A stretch of 64,000 nt of DNA. It comes from Bradyrhizobium quebecense. GTDB taxonomy: Bacteria; Pseudomonadota; Alphaproteobacteria; Rhizobiales; Xanthobacteraceae. The stretch lies in assembly GCF_013373795.3 (NCBI RefSeq), contig NZ_CP088022.1, forward strand, positions 7,750,001 to 7,814,000, written 5' to 3'. Within the stretch, counting starts at the first letter, position 1; the number at the start of each line of letters is the position of its first letter. The notes under the pieces are model-generated. The model saw nothing but the letters and a program-made list of their open reading frames with translations, was not told the DNA's origin and did not search any database. Both the position numbers and the translations under genes were made by a program. Below, in pieces: positions 17,046 to 25,715 of the stretch.

Positions 17046-18593
17046 ATGACCACCAACGCAGTGCCTTACAATGCTGTGTCCTGGCTGCTCGACCGCAATG
17101 TCGATGAGGGGCGCGGCGACAAGGTCGTGTTCGACGATACGGTGTCGCAAATCACCTATGGCCAGTTGCAGCAGCAGACCCGCCGCGTCGGCAACATGCT
17201 GCGCCGGCTCGGCGTCCGCCGCGAGGAGCGGGTCGCCATGATCATGCTGGATACGATCGATTTCCCGATCGTGTTCCTCGGCGCGATCCGTGCCGGCGTG
17301 GTGCCGGTGCCGCTCAACACGCTGCTGACCGCGGAGCAATACGCCTACATCCTCGGCGATTGCCGCGCGCGCGTGCTGTTCGTCTCCGAGGCGCTGCTGC
17401 CGGTCGTGAAGGACATCATCGCGCGCATGCCTGACCTCGAGCATGTCGTGGTCTCCGGCAAGGACGCGCACGGCCACAAGAAACTGTCGGACGAGATCGC
17501 GCGCGAGAGCGACGTGTTCGCGACCGCGCCGACGCATGCCGACGAGCCGGCGTTCTGGCTCTATTCGTCGGGCTCGACCGGCATGCCGAAGGGCGTGCGC
17601 CATCTGCATTCCAATCTCGCGGCGACGGCGGAGACCTATGCGAAACAGGTGCTCGGTATCCGCGAGGACGATGTTGGGCTCTCGGCGGCAAAGCTGTTCT
17701 TCGCCTATGGGCTCGGCAATGCGCTGACCTTCCCGATGTCGGTCGGCGCCACCACGGTGCTCAATTCGGAACGTCCGACGCCGGCGGTGATGTTCGCGCT
17801 GATGAACAAATATCATCCCAGCATCTTCTTCGGCGTACCGACCCTGTTCGCGGCGATGCTGAACGACGAGGCGACGAAGGCGCAAGCCGCGGGCAATCGC
17901 CTGCGGGTCTGCACCTCGGCCGGCGAAGCGTTGCCGGAATCGGTTGGCAATGCGTGGCGCGCGCGGTTCGGCGTCGACATCCTCGACGGCGTCGGCTCGA
18001 CCGAGCTCTTGCACATCTTTCTGTCGAATGCGCCCGGCGACATCAAATACGGCTCGTCCGGCCGTCCGGTGCCCGGCTACAAGGTGCGGCTGGTCAACGA
18101 AACAGGGGCCGACGTCGCGGACGGTGAGGTCGGCGAGCTGCTGGTCGACGCGCCCTCGGCCGGCGAGAGCTACTGGAATCAGCGCGCCAAGAGCCGCGCC
18201 ACCTTCGAGGGCGCGTGGACCCGCACCGGCGACAAATACACGCGCGATGCCGACGGCCGTTACACTTTCTGCGGCCGCGCCGACGACATGTTCAAGGTTT
18301 CCGGCATCTGGGTCTCGCCATTCGAGGTCGAGAGTGCGCTGATCACCCATCCCGCGGTGCTGGAAGCCGCCGTCGTGCCGGAGGCCGATCCGGAAGGCCT
18401 GCTGAAGCCGAAGGCCTATGTGGTGCTGCGGCCCGAGAGTTCGGCCGCCGGCCTGCACGAGGCGCTGAAGGAACACGTCAAGCAGAAGATCGGGCCGTGG
18501 AAATATCCGCGCTGGATCGATGTGGTGGACAATCTGCCGAAGACGGCGACCGGGAAAATACAGCGATTCAAGTTGCGGGAACACGAGCACTAG
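17046..18593 (+). CDS. bclA: benzoate-CoA ligase
   Basis: A 515-residue ANL-superfamily acyl-CoA synthetase that activates benzoate with ATP and CoA to benzoyl-CoA, the entry step of the box pathway. Visible motifs: YSSGSTGMPKGV (A3, about residue 175), LDGVGSTELLHIFLSN (A5, GSTE with aromatic-acid-type context), TRTGDKY (A7), GRADDMFKVSGIWVSP (A8) and PKTATGKIQRFKLRE with the catalytic Lys (A10). Start at ATG 17046 with GAGGAGCGG upstream; the frame opens at 16998. The box context gives the substrate; a related aryl-acid ligase is the alternative. Confidence 0.9.
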   Translation: MTTNAVPYNAVSWLLDRNVDEGRGDKVVFDDTVSQITYGQLQQQTRRVGNMLRRLGVRREERVAMIMLDTIDFPIVFLGAIRAGVVPVPLNTLLTAEQYAYILGDCRARVLFVSEALLPVVKDIIARMPDLEHVVVSGKDAHGHKKLSDEIARESDVFATAPTHADEPAFWLYSSGSTGMPKGVRHLHSNLAATAETYAKQVLGIREDDVGLSAAKLFFAYGLGNALTFPMSVGATTVLNSERPTPAVMFALMNKYHPSIFFGVPTLFAAMLNDEATKAQAAGNRLRVCTSAGEALPESVGNAWRARFGVDILDGVGSTELLHIFLSNAPGDIKYGSSGRPVPGYKVRLVNETGADVADGEVGELLVDAPSAGESYWNQRAKSRATFEGAWTRTGDKYTRDADGRYTFCGRADDMFKVSGIWVSPFEVESALITHPAVLEAAVVPEADPEGLLKPKAYVVLRPESSAAGLHEALKEHVKQKIGPWKYPRWIDVVDNLPKTATGKIQRFKLREHEH

Positions 18594-18601
18594 CTCCCCA
18601 C

Positions 18602-18645
18602 GTCGTCCCGGCCTAGTGCGCAATTGCGCACTAGGCCGGGACGAC
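18602..18645. repeat. 44-bp perfect palindrome (short form of repeat R1)
   Basis: Perfect dyad with outer arms GTCGTCCCGGCCTAG and CTAGGCCGGGACGAC around GTGCGCAATTGCGCAC without any spacer. It fills most of the 70-bp gap between the ligase gene and the hydrolase gene, so it will fold as a hairpin in their common transcript. The core GTGCGCAATTGCGCAC recurs in R1 at 43806-43821. Confidence 0.85.
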
Positions 18646-18663
18646 GAGTGAGGAAGGCCCATC

Positions 18664-19473
18664 ATGCAGAATTTGAACCCCAACGGCTTCCTCAGCATCG
18701 ACGGCGCCGATCTTGAATATCGGATGATCGGCCCGTCACCCGAGACGGCGCCGACCCTCGTGATGCTGCATGAAGGTCTCGGCTGCGTCGGGCTGTGGGG
18801 TGATTTTCCCGAGAAGCTGCAGGCGGCGACCGGCGCCGGCGTGTTCGCGTATTCGCGCGCTGGTTATGGCTCCTCGTCGCCGGCGAAGCTGCCGCGTCCG
18901 GTCGACTACATGCATCGCGAGGCGCTCGACGTGCTGCCGAAGCTGCTCGACCGGATCGGCTTCCGCCGGGGCCTGCTGGTCGGTCACTCCGACGGCGCTT
19001 CGATCGCGGCGATCTATGCTGGCGCGCATCAGGATCATCGCCTGCACGGGCTTGCGCTCATCGCGCCGCACTTCGTTGTCGAGGACATCTCGGTCAAGTC
19101 GATCGCCGAGATCAAGACGGCGTATGAGACCACCAATCTGAAGGAGAAGCTGGCGCGCTGGCACAAGGATGTCGACAACGCCTTCCATGGCTGGAACGAC
19201 GTCTGGCTCGATCCGGCTTTCCGCGACTGGGATATCTCCGAATATCTCGCCTATATCCGCGTGCCGGTGCTGATCGTGCAGGGCCCGGACGATCAATACG
19301 GCACGATGCGCCAGGTCGAGATCGCCCAGGACGAGTGCTACTGCCCGGTCGATGTCGCGGCCATCGCCGGCGCCGGTCACTCGCCGCACCGCGAAGCGCC
19401 CGCGGTGACGCTGGACGCGGTCACCGAATTCGCCAAAGCGGCGCTGCGGGACGACCCGGCACTGGCGGCCTGA
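18664..19473 (+). CDS. alpha/beta hydrolase of the box cluster
   Basis: A 269-residue alpha/beta hydrolase. The nucleophile elbow is GHSDG (about residue 116), the oxyanion region LHEGLGCVGLW (about 36-46), the acid in IVQGPDDQYG and the His in GAGHSPHREAP. Similar hydrolases sit in many box clusters, where a role in hydrolysing pathway CoA thioesters or esters has been suggested but is not established. It lies between the ligase and boxC on the same strand. Confidence 0.82.
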   Translation: MQNLNPNGFLSIDGADLEYRMIGPSPETAPTLVMLHEGLGCVGLWGDFPEKLQAATGAGVFAYSRAGYGSSSPAKLPRPVDYMHREALDVLPKLLDRIGFRRGLLVGHSDGASIAAIYAGAHQDHRLHGLALIAPHFVVEDISVKSIAEIKTAYETTNLKEKLARWHKDVDNAFHGWNDVWLDPAFRDWDISEYLAYIRVPVLIVQGPDDQYGTMRQVEIAQDECYCPVDVAAIAGAGHSPHREAPAVTLDAVTEFAKAALRDDPALAA

Positions 19474-19532
19474 CTTTTGGTGCCGGTGCCAGGCCATTGG
19501 CCCAATGGGTGAATTCCCGAACATGAAACAAA

Positions 19533-19588
19533 ATGCATGTTTTTGCGTTTTGAACTAGACCAGATCAAAAACATGCATTATTATGCAT
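19533..19588 (+). promoter_or_regulatory. BoxR operator candidate upstream of boxC
   Basis: ATGCATGTTTTTG (19533-19545) and CAAAAACATGCAT (19566-19578) form a perfect 13-bp inverted repeat with a 20-bp centre, and a third ATGCAT follows at 19583-19588, exactly 10 bp (one helical turn) after the second. The first and second ATGCAT are 40 bp apart. BzdR/BoxR regulators recognise TGCA-containing repeats, so this is very probably the BoxR site. TTGAAC (19550-19555) inside the centre may be the -35 element. Confidence 0.75.
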
Positions 19589-19637
19589 GAAGATCACGAC
19601 GACGAACCTTCAAACGAACAACAGATAAGGGTGGCCC

Positions 19638-21326
19638 ATGGCTGGTGACGATCGCGTCCTTGCAGGCGGGGCGAAGTACATCGACTTCCAGACCAACCCG
19701 TCGCGCTACCGGCACTGGAAGCTCGACGTCGCGGGCGACGTCGCGACGCTGACCATGGACGTCGACGAGAACGCCGGCCTGTTCGAGGGCTACCAGCTCA
19801 AGCTGAACTCCTACGATCTCGGCGTCGACATCGAGCTGGCGGACGCCGTGCAGCGGCTGCGCTTCGAGCATCCCGAGGTGAAGGTCGTGGTGATGCGCTC
19901 GGGCAAGAACCGCGTGTTCTGCGCCGGCGCCAACATCCGCATGCTGGCGGGCTCCACCCACGCCCACAAGGTCAACTTCTGCAAGTTCACCAACGAGACC
20001 CGCAACGGTCTTGAAGACTCCAGCGAGAATTCCGGCCAGAGCTTCATCACCGTCGTCAACGGCACCGCGGCCGGCGGCGGTTATGAGCTGGCGCTCGCAA
20101 CCGATCACATCATGATGGCCGACGACGGCGCCGCCGCCGTCGCGCTGCCGGAAGTGCCGCTGCTCGCGGTGCTGCCGGGCACCGGCGGCCTGACCCGCGT
20201 CGTCGACAAGCGCAAGGTGCGCCGCGACCATGCCGACTTCTTCTGCACCATCGAGGAAGGCATCAAGGGCAAGCGCGCGGTGCAGTGGCGCCTGGTCGAC
20301 GAGATCGCGCCGAACTCCAAGCTCGAGGGCAAGCTTGCCGAGCGCGTCAAGGAATTCGCCGCCAGGTCGAAGCGCAACGGGGAGGGCAAAGGCATCGCAC
20401 TGACGCCGCTTCAGCGCACCATCGACGACAGCGCGATCCGCTACGGCTTCGTCAGCGTCGACATCGATCGCGCCGCGCGCATCGCCACCATCTCGATCAA
20501 GGCGCCGGAAACCACGGCGCCCGCCGACGTCGACGGCATGATCGCGCAGGGCGCTTCGTTCTGGCCGCTGCAGGTTGCACGCGAGCTCGACGATGCGATC
20601 CTGCATCTGCGGATCAACGAGCTCGAGACCGCGATGCTGGTGTTCAAGAGCCACGGCGACCGCGCCAATGTCGTGTCCTATGACGCGTTCCTGGAGGCCA
20701 ACAAGGCGCACTGGCTGGTCAACGAGGTGAGGCATTACTGGAAGCGCGTGCTCAAGCGCATCGACGTCACCTCGCGCACGCTGGTGACGCTGGTCGAGCC
20801 CGGCTCCTGCTTCGTCGGCACCTTGGCCGAGCTCGTGTTCGCCGCCGACCGCTCCTACATGCTGATCGGCCAGAAGCAGGGCGACAACCGCCCGCCGCCG
20901 GCGATCGAACTGACGGCGATGAATTTCGGGCCCTATCCGATGAGCCACGGCCTGACCCGGCTGCAATCGCGCTTCCAGGCCGACCCAATGGATCTGGAGC
21001 GCGCGCAGGGCTCGATCGGCAAGGCGCTCGATGCGGAGGAGGCCGAGGAGCTCGGTCTTGTCACCTTCGCGCTCGACGACATCGACTGGGACGACGAGGT
21101 CCGCGTGTTCTTCGAGGAGCGCACCTCGTTCTCGCCCGACGGCCTCACCGGGATGGAAGCCAATCTGCGCTTCGTTGGTCCCGAGACCATGGAATCGAAG
21201 ATCTTCTCGCGCCTGACGGCGTGGCAGAACTGGATCTTCCAGCGGCCGAACGCGGTCGGCGAAGACGGCGCGCTGCGCCGCTACGGCACCGGCCAGAAGG
21301 CGCAATTCGACATGACGCGCGTTTGA
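19638..21326 (+). CDS. boxC: benzoyl-CoA-dihydrodiol lyase (2,3-epoxybenzoyl-CoA dihydrolase)
   Basis: A 562-residue ring-opening enzyme of the aerobic benzoyl-CoA pathway; it converts 2,3-epoxybenzoyl-CoA with two waters to 3,4-dehydroadipyl-CoA semialdehyde and formate. The protein contains two crotonase-like halves: the first with NRVFCAGANIRML and NGTAAGGGYELALA (oxyanion-hole segment), the second from about residue 270 on. Length and N-terminus (YIDFQTNPSRYRHW) agree with BoxC. ATG 19638 follows AAGGGTGG. Transcription probably starts within the operator region 50-100 bp upstream. Confidence 0.95.
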   Translation: MAGDDRVLAGGAKYIDFQTNPSRYRHWKLDVAGDVATLTMDVDENAGLFEGYQLKLNSYDLGVDIELADAVQRLRFEHPEVKVVVMRSGKNRVFCAGANIRMLAGSTHAHKVNFCKFTNETRNGLEDSSENSGQSFITVVNGTAAGGGYELALATDHIMMADDGAAAVALPEVPLLAVLPGTGGLTRVVDKRKVRRDHADFFCTIEEGIKGKRAVQWRLVDEIAPNSKLEGKLAERVKEFAARSKRNGEGKGIALTPLQRTIDDSAIRYGFVSVDIDRAARIATISIKAPETTAPADVDGMIAQGASFWPLQVARELDDAILHLRINELETAMLVFKSHGDRANVVSYDAFLEANKAHWLVNEVRHYWKRVLKRIDVTSRTLVTLVEPGSCFVGTLAELVFAADRSYMLIGQKQGDNRPPPAIELTAMNFGPYPMSHGLTRLQSRFQADPMDLERAQGSIGKALDAEEAEELGLVTFALDDIDWDDEVRVFFEERTSFSPDGLTGMEANLRFVGPETMESKIFSRLTAWQNWIFQRPNAVGEDGALRRYGTGQKAQFDMTRV

Positions 21327-21338
21327 GGCAAATGACGC

Positions 21339-21448
21339 CGTCATCCCCGCGCAATGGCTTTGCCATTGTCGCTGGAGGTGCGAGCATTAGCGAGGACTAG
21401 GACCAAGCCAGCATCCATCGACGCGCTACGCGCTCCTCAGGATGACGG
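21339..21448. repeat. diverged copy of palindromic repeat R2 between boxC and boxB
   Basis: Starts CGTCATCC and ends CTCCTCAGGATGACGG, with CGCGCTACGCGCTC near the right end as in R2. The left half is degenerate (GCAATGGCTTTGCCATTGTC is its own small dyad). It lies in the 169-bp gap between boxC and boxB. Confidence 0.55.
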
Positions 21449-21495
21449 TTGAGCAAGACACGATAGACGTCGGACCGATACCAAGGAGCACGGCC

Positions 21496-22941
21496 ATGAA
21501 CATCATGAACGTCGATTACTCGACCAAGATTCCAAACAACGTGAATCTCGCCGAAGACCGCCAGGTGCTCAAGGCGCTGGAGGGCTGGCACCCCGGTTAC
21601 ATGGACTGGTGGAGCGACATGGGTCCGGAAGGATTCCAGGAATCGCTCGTCTATCTGCGCACCGCCTATTCGGTCGACCCGCGCGGCTGGGCCAAGTTCG
21701 ACTACGTGCGGATGCCCGAATATCGCTGGGGCATTTTGCTTGCACCGCAGGAAGAGAACCGCGTCATTCCGTTCGGCGAGGACTACGGCAAGCCGGCCTG
21801 GCAGGAAGTCCCCGGCGAGCATCGCGCCATGCTGCGCCGCCTGATCGTGATCCAGGGCGACACCGAGCCGGCCTCGGTCGAACAGCAGCGCCATCTCGGC
21901 AAGACCGCGCCCTCGCTCTACGACATGCGCAATCTGTTCCAGGTCAATGTCGAGGAAGGCCGCCATCTCTGGGCGATGGTCTACCTCCTGCAGAAGTATT
22001 TCGGCCGCGACGGCCGCGAGGAGGCCGACGATTTGCTGCGCCGCCGCTCGGGCGATGCGGATTCGCCGCGCATGCTGGGGGCCTTCAACGAGGCGACTCC
22101 GGACTGGCTGTCGTTCTTCATGTTCACCTACTTCACCGACCGTGACGGCAAGATGCAGCTGCACTCGCTGGCGCAGTCGGGCTTCGATCCGCTGTCGCGC
22201 ACCTGCCGCTTCATGCTGACCGAGGAAGCCCATCACATGTTCGTCGGCGAGACCGGCATCACCCGCGTCGTGCAGCGCACCTGCGATGCGATGACGGAAG
22301 CCGGCATCACCGATCCGAACGACATCGCCAAGGTCCGGGCGCTCGGCGTCATCGACCTGCCGACCATCCAGAAGAAGCTGAACCTGCACTATTCGCTGTC
22401 GCTCGACCTGTTCGGCTCCGAAGTGTCGACCAATGCGGCCAATGCCTTCAACGCCGGCATCAAGGGCCGCTACAAGGAGACCACGATCGAGGACGATCAC
22501 CAGCTCAAGAGCTCGACCTATCCGGTCATGAAGATGGTGGACGGCCAGATCAAGATGGTCGACGAGCCGGCGCTGACCGCGCTCAACATGCGGCTGCGCG
22601 ACGACTACACGCAGGATTGCGTCAAGGGCATGCTGCGCTGGAACAAGGTGATCTCGACTGCTGGCATCGACTACAAGCTCGCGGTGCCGAACACCGCCTT
22701 CCACCGCCAGATCGGCGAGTTCAAGGACATCCATGCGACGCCCGATGGCCTCCTGATCGACGACGCCACCTGGGCGAAGCGCAAGAACGACTGGCTGCCG
22801 TCGACCGCGGACGGCGACTTCATCGCCTCGCTGATGAAGCCGGTGACCGAACCCGGCGAGTTCGCCTCCTGGATCTCGCCTCCCAAGGTCGGCATCGACA
22901 ATAAGCCCGGCGACTTCGAATATGTGAGGATCGAGAGCTGA
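21496..22941 (+). CDS. boxB: benzoyl-CoA 2,3-epoxidase, oxygenase component
   Basis: A 481-residue diiron oxygenase that epoxidises benzoyl-CoA with O2. Diiron ligands are visible in NVEEGRHLWAM and LTEEAHHMFVG (two E-x-x-H motifs), plus FNEATPDWL. Family hallmarks include GWHPGYMDWW near the N-terminus. ATG 21496 is chosen because AAGGAGCACGG precedes it; the frame runs back to 21442. BoxB needs electrons from the reductase BoxA, for which no gene is present in this window, so BoxA must be encoded elsewhere or replaced by another reductase. Confidence 0.95.
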   Translation: MNIMNVDYSTKIPNNVNLAEDRQVLKALEGWHPGYMDWWSDMGPEGFQESLVYLRTAYSVDPRGWAKFDYVRMPEYRWGILLAPQEENRVIPFGEDYGKPAWQEVPGEHRAMLRRLIVIQGDTEPASVEQQRHLGKTAPSLYDMRNLFQVNVEEGRHLWAMVYLLQKYFGRDGREEADDLLRRRSGDADSPRMLGAFNEATPDWLSFFMFTYFTDRDGKMQLHSLAQSGFDPLSRTCRFMLTEEAHHMFVGETGITRVVQRTCDAMTEAGITDPNDIAKVRALGVIDLPTIQKKLNLHYSLSLDLFGSEVSTNAANAFNAGIKGRYKETTIEDDHQLKSSTYPVMKMVDGQIKMVDEPALTALNMRLRDDYTQDCVKGMLRWNKVISTAGIDYKLAVPNTAFHRQIGEFKDIHATPDGLLIDDATWAKRKNDWLPSTADGDFIASLMKPVTEPGEFASWISPPKVGIDNKPGDFEYVRIES

Positions 22942-22947
22942 GTTTCA

Positions 22948-23053
22948 GCTAAAGCGCGATGAGATCAGGTTGAATCGTCATCGCGCTTTAGCTCTTTGTT
23001 TGAGCATGGTCTTTTCGGAAAATCGCTTCGCACTTTTCCGGATCATGCTTTAG
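22948..23053. repeat. dispersed palindromic repeat R6
   Basis: AGCTAAAGCGCGATGA is mirrored by TCATCGCGCTTTAGCT, followed by GAGCATGGTCTTTTCGGAAAA and CTTTTCCGGATCATGCTT. Two stacked dyads directly after boxB. I recognise the sequence as a common Bradyrhizobiaceae intergenic element (recalled, not searched). Confidence 0.75.
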
Positions 23054-23079
23054 CAGTTCCTCTCCTCCCGGAGGGGCCG

Positions 23080-23118
23080 AAAAGGGGTAAGCCGAGAAGG
23101 TCCTGGCTTGCCCCTTTT
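23080..23118 (+). terminator. strong hairpin, probable terminator of the box operon
   Basis: AAAAGGGG-T-AAGCC (23080-23093) pairs with GGCTT-G-CCCCTTTT (23105-23118) with an 11-nt loop, then CTTTCTT. It is 140 bp after boxB and before the next hydrolase gene. A-tract and T-tract on both sides would let it work in both directions. The rest of the 336-bp gap holds repeat R6 and no gene. Confidence 0.6.
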
Positions 23119-23277
23119 CTTTCTTGAGACGTGCGTTCGCTCGCGCGCGATAAAGCGCTGGGGCTTCCCGGCTTGACAAGCGCGATGCCTTCGCGCGGAG
23201 ATCACACAGCTTCAATACATCAACCGCAATGACGGCTTCAGCCGCTTGCCGCGGTTCGGAATTTCGGCGGGGCCATC

Positions 23278-24117
23278 ATGAGTGAAGAGATTTTTCCGGG
23301 GCCGACCCTGCGTCCGCTCAAGCTCCAGTTCGGTGAGCAGACGATCGCGGGCTTCGAGAGCGCGGGTACGGGCCGCGACATCCTGCTGGTTCACGGCAAT
23401 TCGTCGTCGTCCAGAATCTGGCAGAAGCAACTCCAGGGGCCGCTTGGCGCCAAATACCGGCTGGTCGCAATCGATCTTCCCGGCCATGGCGGCTCATCGC
23501 CTGCGCCCGATCCGGAGCACGGCTATTCGGGTGCAGGCTATGCCTGCTGTATTGCCGCGGCCGCAAAGGAACTCGGCCTGAAGGATGCGGTGGTGGTGGG
23601 CTGGAGCCTCGGCGGACATGCCGTGCTCAACGCAGCCCCGTCATTGCCGATGGCGGCCGGGCTGATGATTTTCGGTACGCCGCCGATCAGCAAGGCGCCG
23701 GACGGATTTTCCGGGTTCAAGGGGCTGTCGGCCACCACCTTCACGCCGGCGCCCAGCGATGCCGAGATCGCGGCCTGGCTGAAAACGGTCTTCGCGCCGG
23801 ACTATGCGCCGTTGCCCGCGTTCGTCGACACCGATTTCCGCCGCACCGACGGCAATGCGCGCGGCTATCTCGGCGCCAGCGTGCAGGCCGGCCGCTTTGC
23901 GGACGAGGTCGAGATCGTGCGCGGCCTCGGGATTCCGCTGGCGATCGTGCACGGCAGCGAGGAGCAGATGGTCGATCTCGGCTATCTGCAACGGCTGCCC
24001 GCGCCGACGCTATGGCGCGGCCAGGTTCAGGTGATCGACGGTGCCGGCCACGCCACGCAGTGGGAAAGAGCCGAAGCCTTCGACCGACTCGTCGATGCGT
24101 TTGCGTCGAGCCTTTGA
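23278..24117 (+). CDS. alpha/beta hydrolase
   Basis: A 279-residue alpha/beta hydrolase. Oxyanion loop LLVHGNSSSSRIW, GHGGSSPAPD, nucleophile elbow GWSLGG (about residue 108) and His in GAGHATQWE are visible. It lies 336 bp after boxB, beyond a repeat and a terminator-like hairpin, so it is probably a separate transcript. Substrate unknown. Start at ATG 23278 after GGCGGGG. Confidence 0.8.
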   Translation: MSEEIFPGPTLRPLKLQFGEQTIAGFESAGTGRDILLVHGNSSSSRIWQKQLQGPLGAKYRLVAIDLPGHGGSSPAPDPEHGYSGAGYACCIAAAAKELGLKDAVVVGWSLGGHAVLNAAPSLPMAAGLMIFGTPPISKAPDGFSGFKGLSATTFTPAPSDAEIAAWLKTVFAPDYAPLPAFVDTDFRRTDGNARGYLGASVQAGRFADEVEIVRGLGIPLAIVHGSEEQMVDLGYLQRLPAPTLWRGQVQVIDGAGHATQWERAEAFDRLVDAFASSL

Positions 24118-24244
24118 ACGACGAACAGGGGGCGGCCACTCGCCGTTCGCCAGTCCGGACGTGCACGGAGCCGCGCAACGATGTTGAGATTTTCACCCGT
24201 GAACGCGAGCACGCGGAGATTCCCTCGGCCTCCAGTGGCGACAG

Positions 24245-24604
24245 TCATGCCGAACTGGGGATCCGCTTCGGCCAGGCAATCCAGCCGACGACTATCGATA
24301 GTGTTGCCACGACAAGCGGCGCAAGGCCGTGCCCGTATTCACCGTGGAGTGTGACGGTCGCGAGCGCTGCCAACATCACGGTGCAGCCGAGCGCCGAGCC
24401 CCACAGCCGCGTCCGTGCCCGCGCCAGCAGAACGGCGGTCGTGAGTTCCAGCGATCCGGTTACGAAATGGAACCAGTACGGGTATCCCCACCGCAGATAT
24501 TCTTCGTAGATAGACCCAGGGGCGAAGATGTTGCTGAGCGATCCCACGACGAAGAAGGCTGCAAGCGCCAAGGCCGAGACTCGGCGCCAGGAAATCTTTG
24601 ACAT
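24245..24604 (-). CDS. DoxX-like small membrane protein
   Basis: A 119-residue membrane protein with four predicted transmembrane helices. The family pattern (WRRVSALALAAFFVVGSLSN, YPYWFHFVTGSLELTTAVLL, ALGCTVMLAALATV) fits DoxX-like/DUF-type quinone-associated proteins. ATG 24604 follows AAGGATGG; the frame continues far upstream without a start signal. It lies 122 bp behind the NmrA-like gene on the same strand, so both may belong to one HxlR-controlled transcript. Confidence 0.75.
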   Translation of the reverse strand: MSKISWRRVSALALAAFFVVGSLSNIFAPGSIYEEYLRWGYPYWFHFVTGSLELTTAVLLARARTRLWGSALGCTVMLAALATVTLHGEYGHGLAPLVVATLSIVVGWIAWPKRIPSSA

Positions 24605-24726
24605 TTGTCCATCCTTGTCTGATGAGGGCGTCGCGGAGAGACGGCCGGCCGCGACGCATTCATTCCGACGGAGATGCGAATTTCCGGAACAGGTCCGAAA
24701 GTCGATCTCATCGCTGATCCGCGGAC

Positions 24727-25599
24727 CTAAGCCGTGGCGGCCTTCTGGGCCGTCGCGAAGACATCGCGGGGCAGCGTTGTGCCGGTGACGCGCTCCGTGC
24801 CCGCTACGCCAAGGTCCATCCAACCCGCGTTGACGGCGTCGAACATCGCTTCAGCCGGTCCGGTTTGGCCCTTCGGGATGCCGAACTGCTCGAATGCTGC
24901 CGGCCACTCGGCACGCGGGACAGCGAAGGCCGTGACTTCGCGCTGCATGACATCGCCCAGTTGCGTGGCGACCTCATCCGCGCTGACCATCGAACCAAGT
25001 TCGATGACGCGCTGCCCCGACCACGCCGGCCCGGTCAGCAGCGTCGCCACCTCGGCACCGATGTCGTTCGTCGCGACCATGGTCGATTTCCGGTTGGTCG
25101 GGTTGTAGTACACGGGGAGCGTGCCGCCCTGGGCGACGTGCAGGCCGTAAAGGAAGTTTTCGAAAAACCCGCCGGCGCGCACGAAGGCGGTCGGCGATGT
25201 CAGTTTGCGAAAGCCTTGCTCCAGCAACGACAGGGCTGTGATCATCCCCAGCCCGCTGGTTCTGTTCGCCCCCATCGACGAGAGCCCGACGACCCGCGGC
25301 GGCGCGGCCTTGGTCAGCGCCTCGACATAGTTCGCGATGACGCCCTTGGCTTCCTTGAAGTCCGGCGAGGGGGCCCAGACGGCTGGCAACATGACAAACG
25401 CGCCGTCGACGCCCTTGAGCGCCCGCTCGATGGCGGCCGTGTCGTTCCAGTCGCCGTCCACCAGTTCCACGCCCTGGTCCGTCCAGCTTGCCGCCTTCGC
25501 GCGGTCGCGAACCAGCGCCCGTACTTTCTTGCCTTGCGCCAACAGATGCCTGGCCGTTGCGCCGCCGACTTTTCCTGTAATTCCAGTGACTAGAAACAT
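24727..25599 (-). CDS. NmrA-like NAD(P)-binding oxidoreductase (atypical SDR)
   Basis: A 290-residue protein with the Rossmann motif GITGKVGG at the N-terminus (MFLVTGITGKVGGATARHLLAQGKKVRAL), VELVDGDWND and GLSSMGA, as in NmrA/YtfG-like quinone reductases or redox sensors. It lacks a clear YxxxK catalytic pair. Divergent from an HxlR regulator gene, an arrangement typical of electrophile or quinone stress responses (QorR/QorA, YodB systems). Start at ATG 25599 just before the Rossmann strand. Confidence 0.82.
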   Translation of the reverse strand: MFLVTGITGKVGGATARHLLAQGKKVRALVRDRAKAASWTDQGVELVDGDWNDTAAIERALKGVDGAFVMLPAVWAPSPDFKEAKGVIANYVEALTKAAPPRVVGLSSMGANRTSGLGMITALSLLEQGFRKLTSPTAFVRAGGFFENFLYGLHVAQGGTLPVYYNPTNRKSTMVATNDIGAEVATLLTGPAWSGQRVIELGSMVSADEVATQLGDVMQREVTAFAVPRAEWPAAFEQFGIPKGQTGPAEAMFDAVNAGWMDLGVAGTERVTGTTLPRDVFATAQKAATA

Positions 25600-25639
25600 G
25601 CGTATTCTCCGGGTCCTAAATGGCCTATATTGTAGGGTA

Positions 25640-25656
25640 GGTCTCACATAGAGACC
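25640..25656. promoter_or_regulatory. inverted repeat, candidate HxlR operator
   Basis: GGTCTC (25640-25645) and GAGACC (25651-25656) separated by five bases lie in the 116-bp gap between the divergent NmrA-like and HxlR genes. The size and spacing suit a dimeric winged-helix regulator; it could repress both promoters. Confidence 0.5.
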
Positions 25657-25715
25657 TCCGGCCTGCACCGTAAGGAGGCAGTTTTTTGTAACCAGGAGAG
25701 AAAAAGGGGACCGGC

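Noticed and set aside
19581..21344. 587-residue minus-strand open frame opposite boxC
   Set aside because: Antisense shadow; boxC on the plus strand has all family features.
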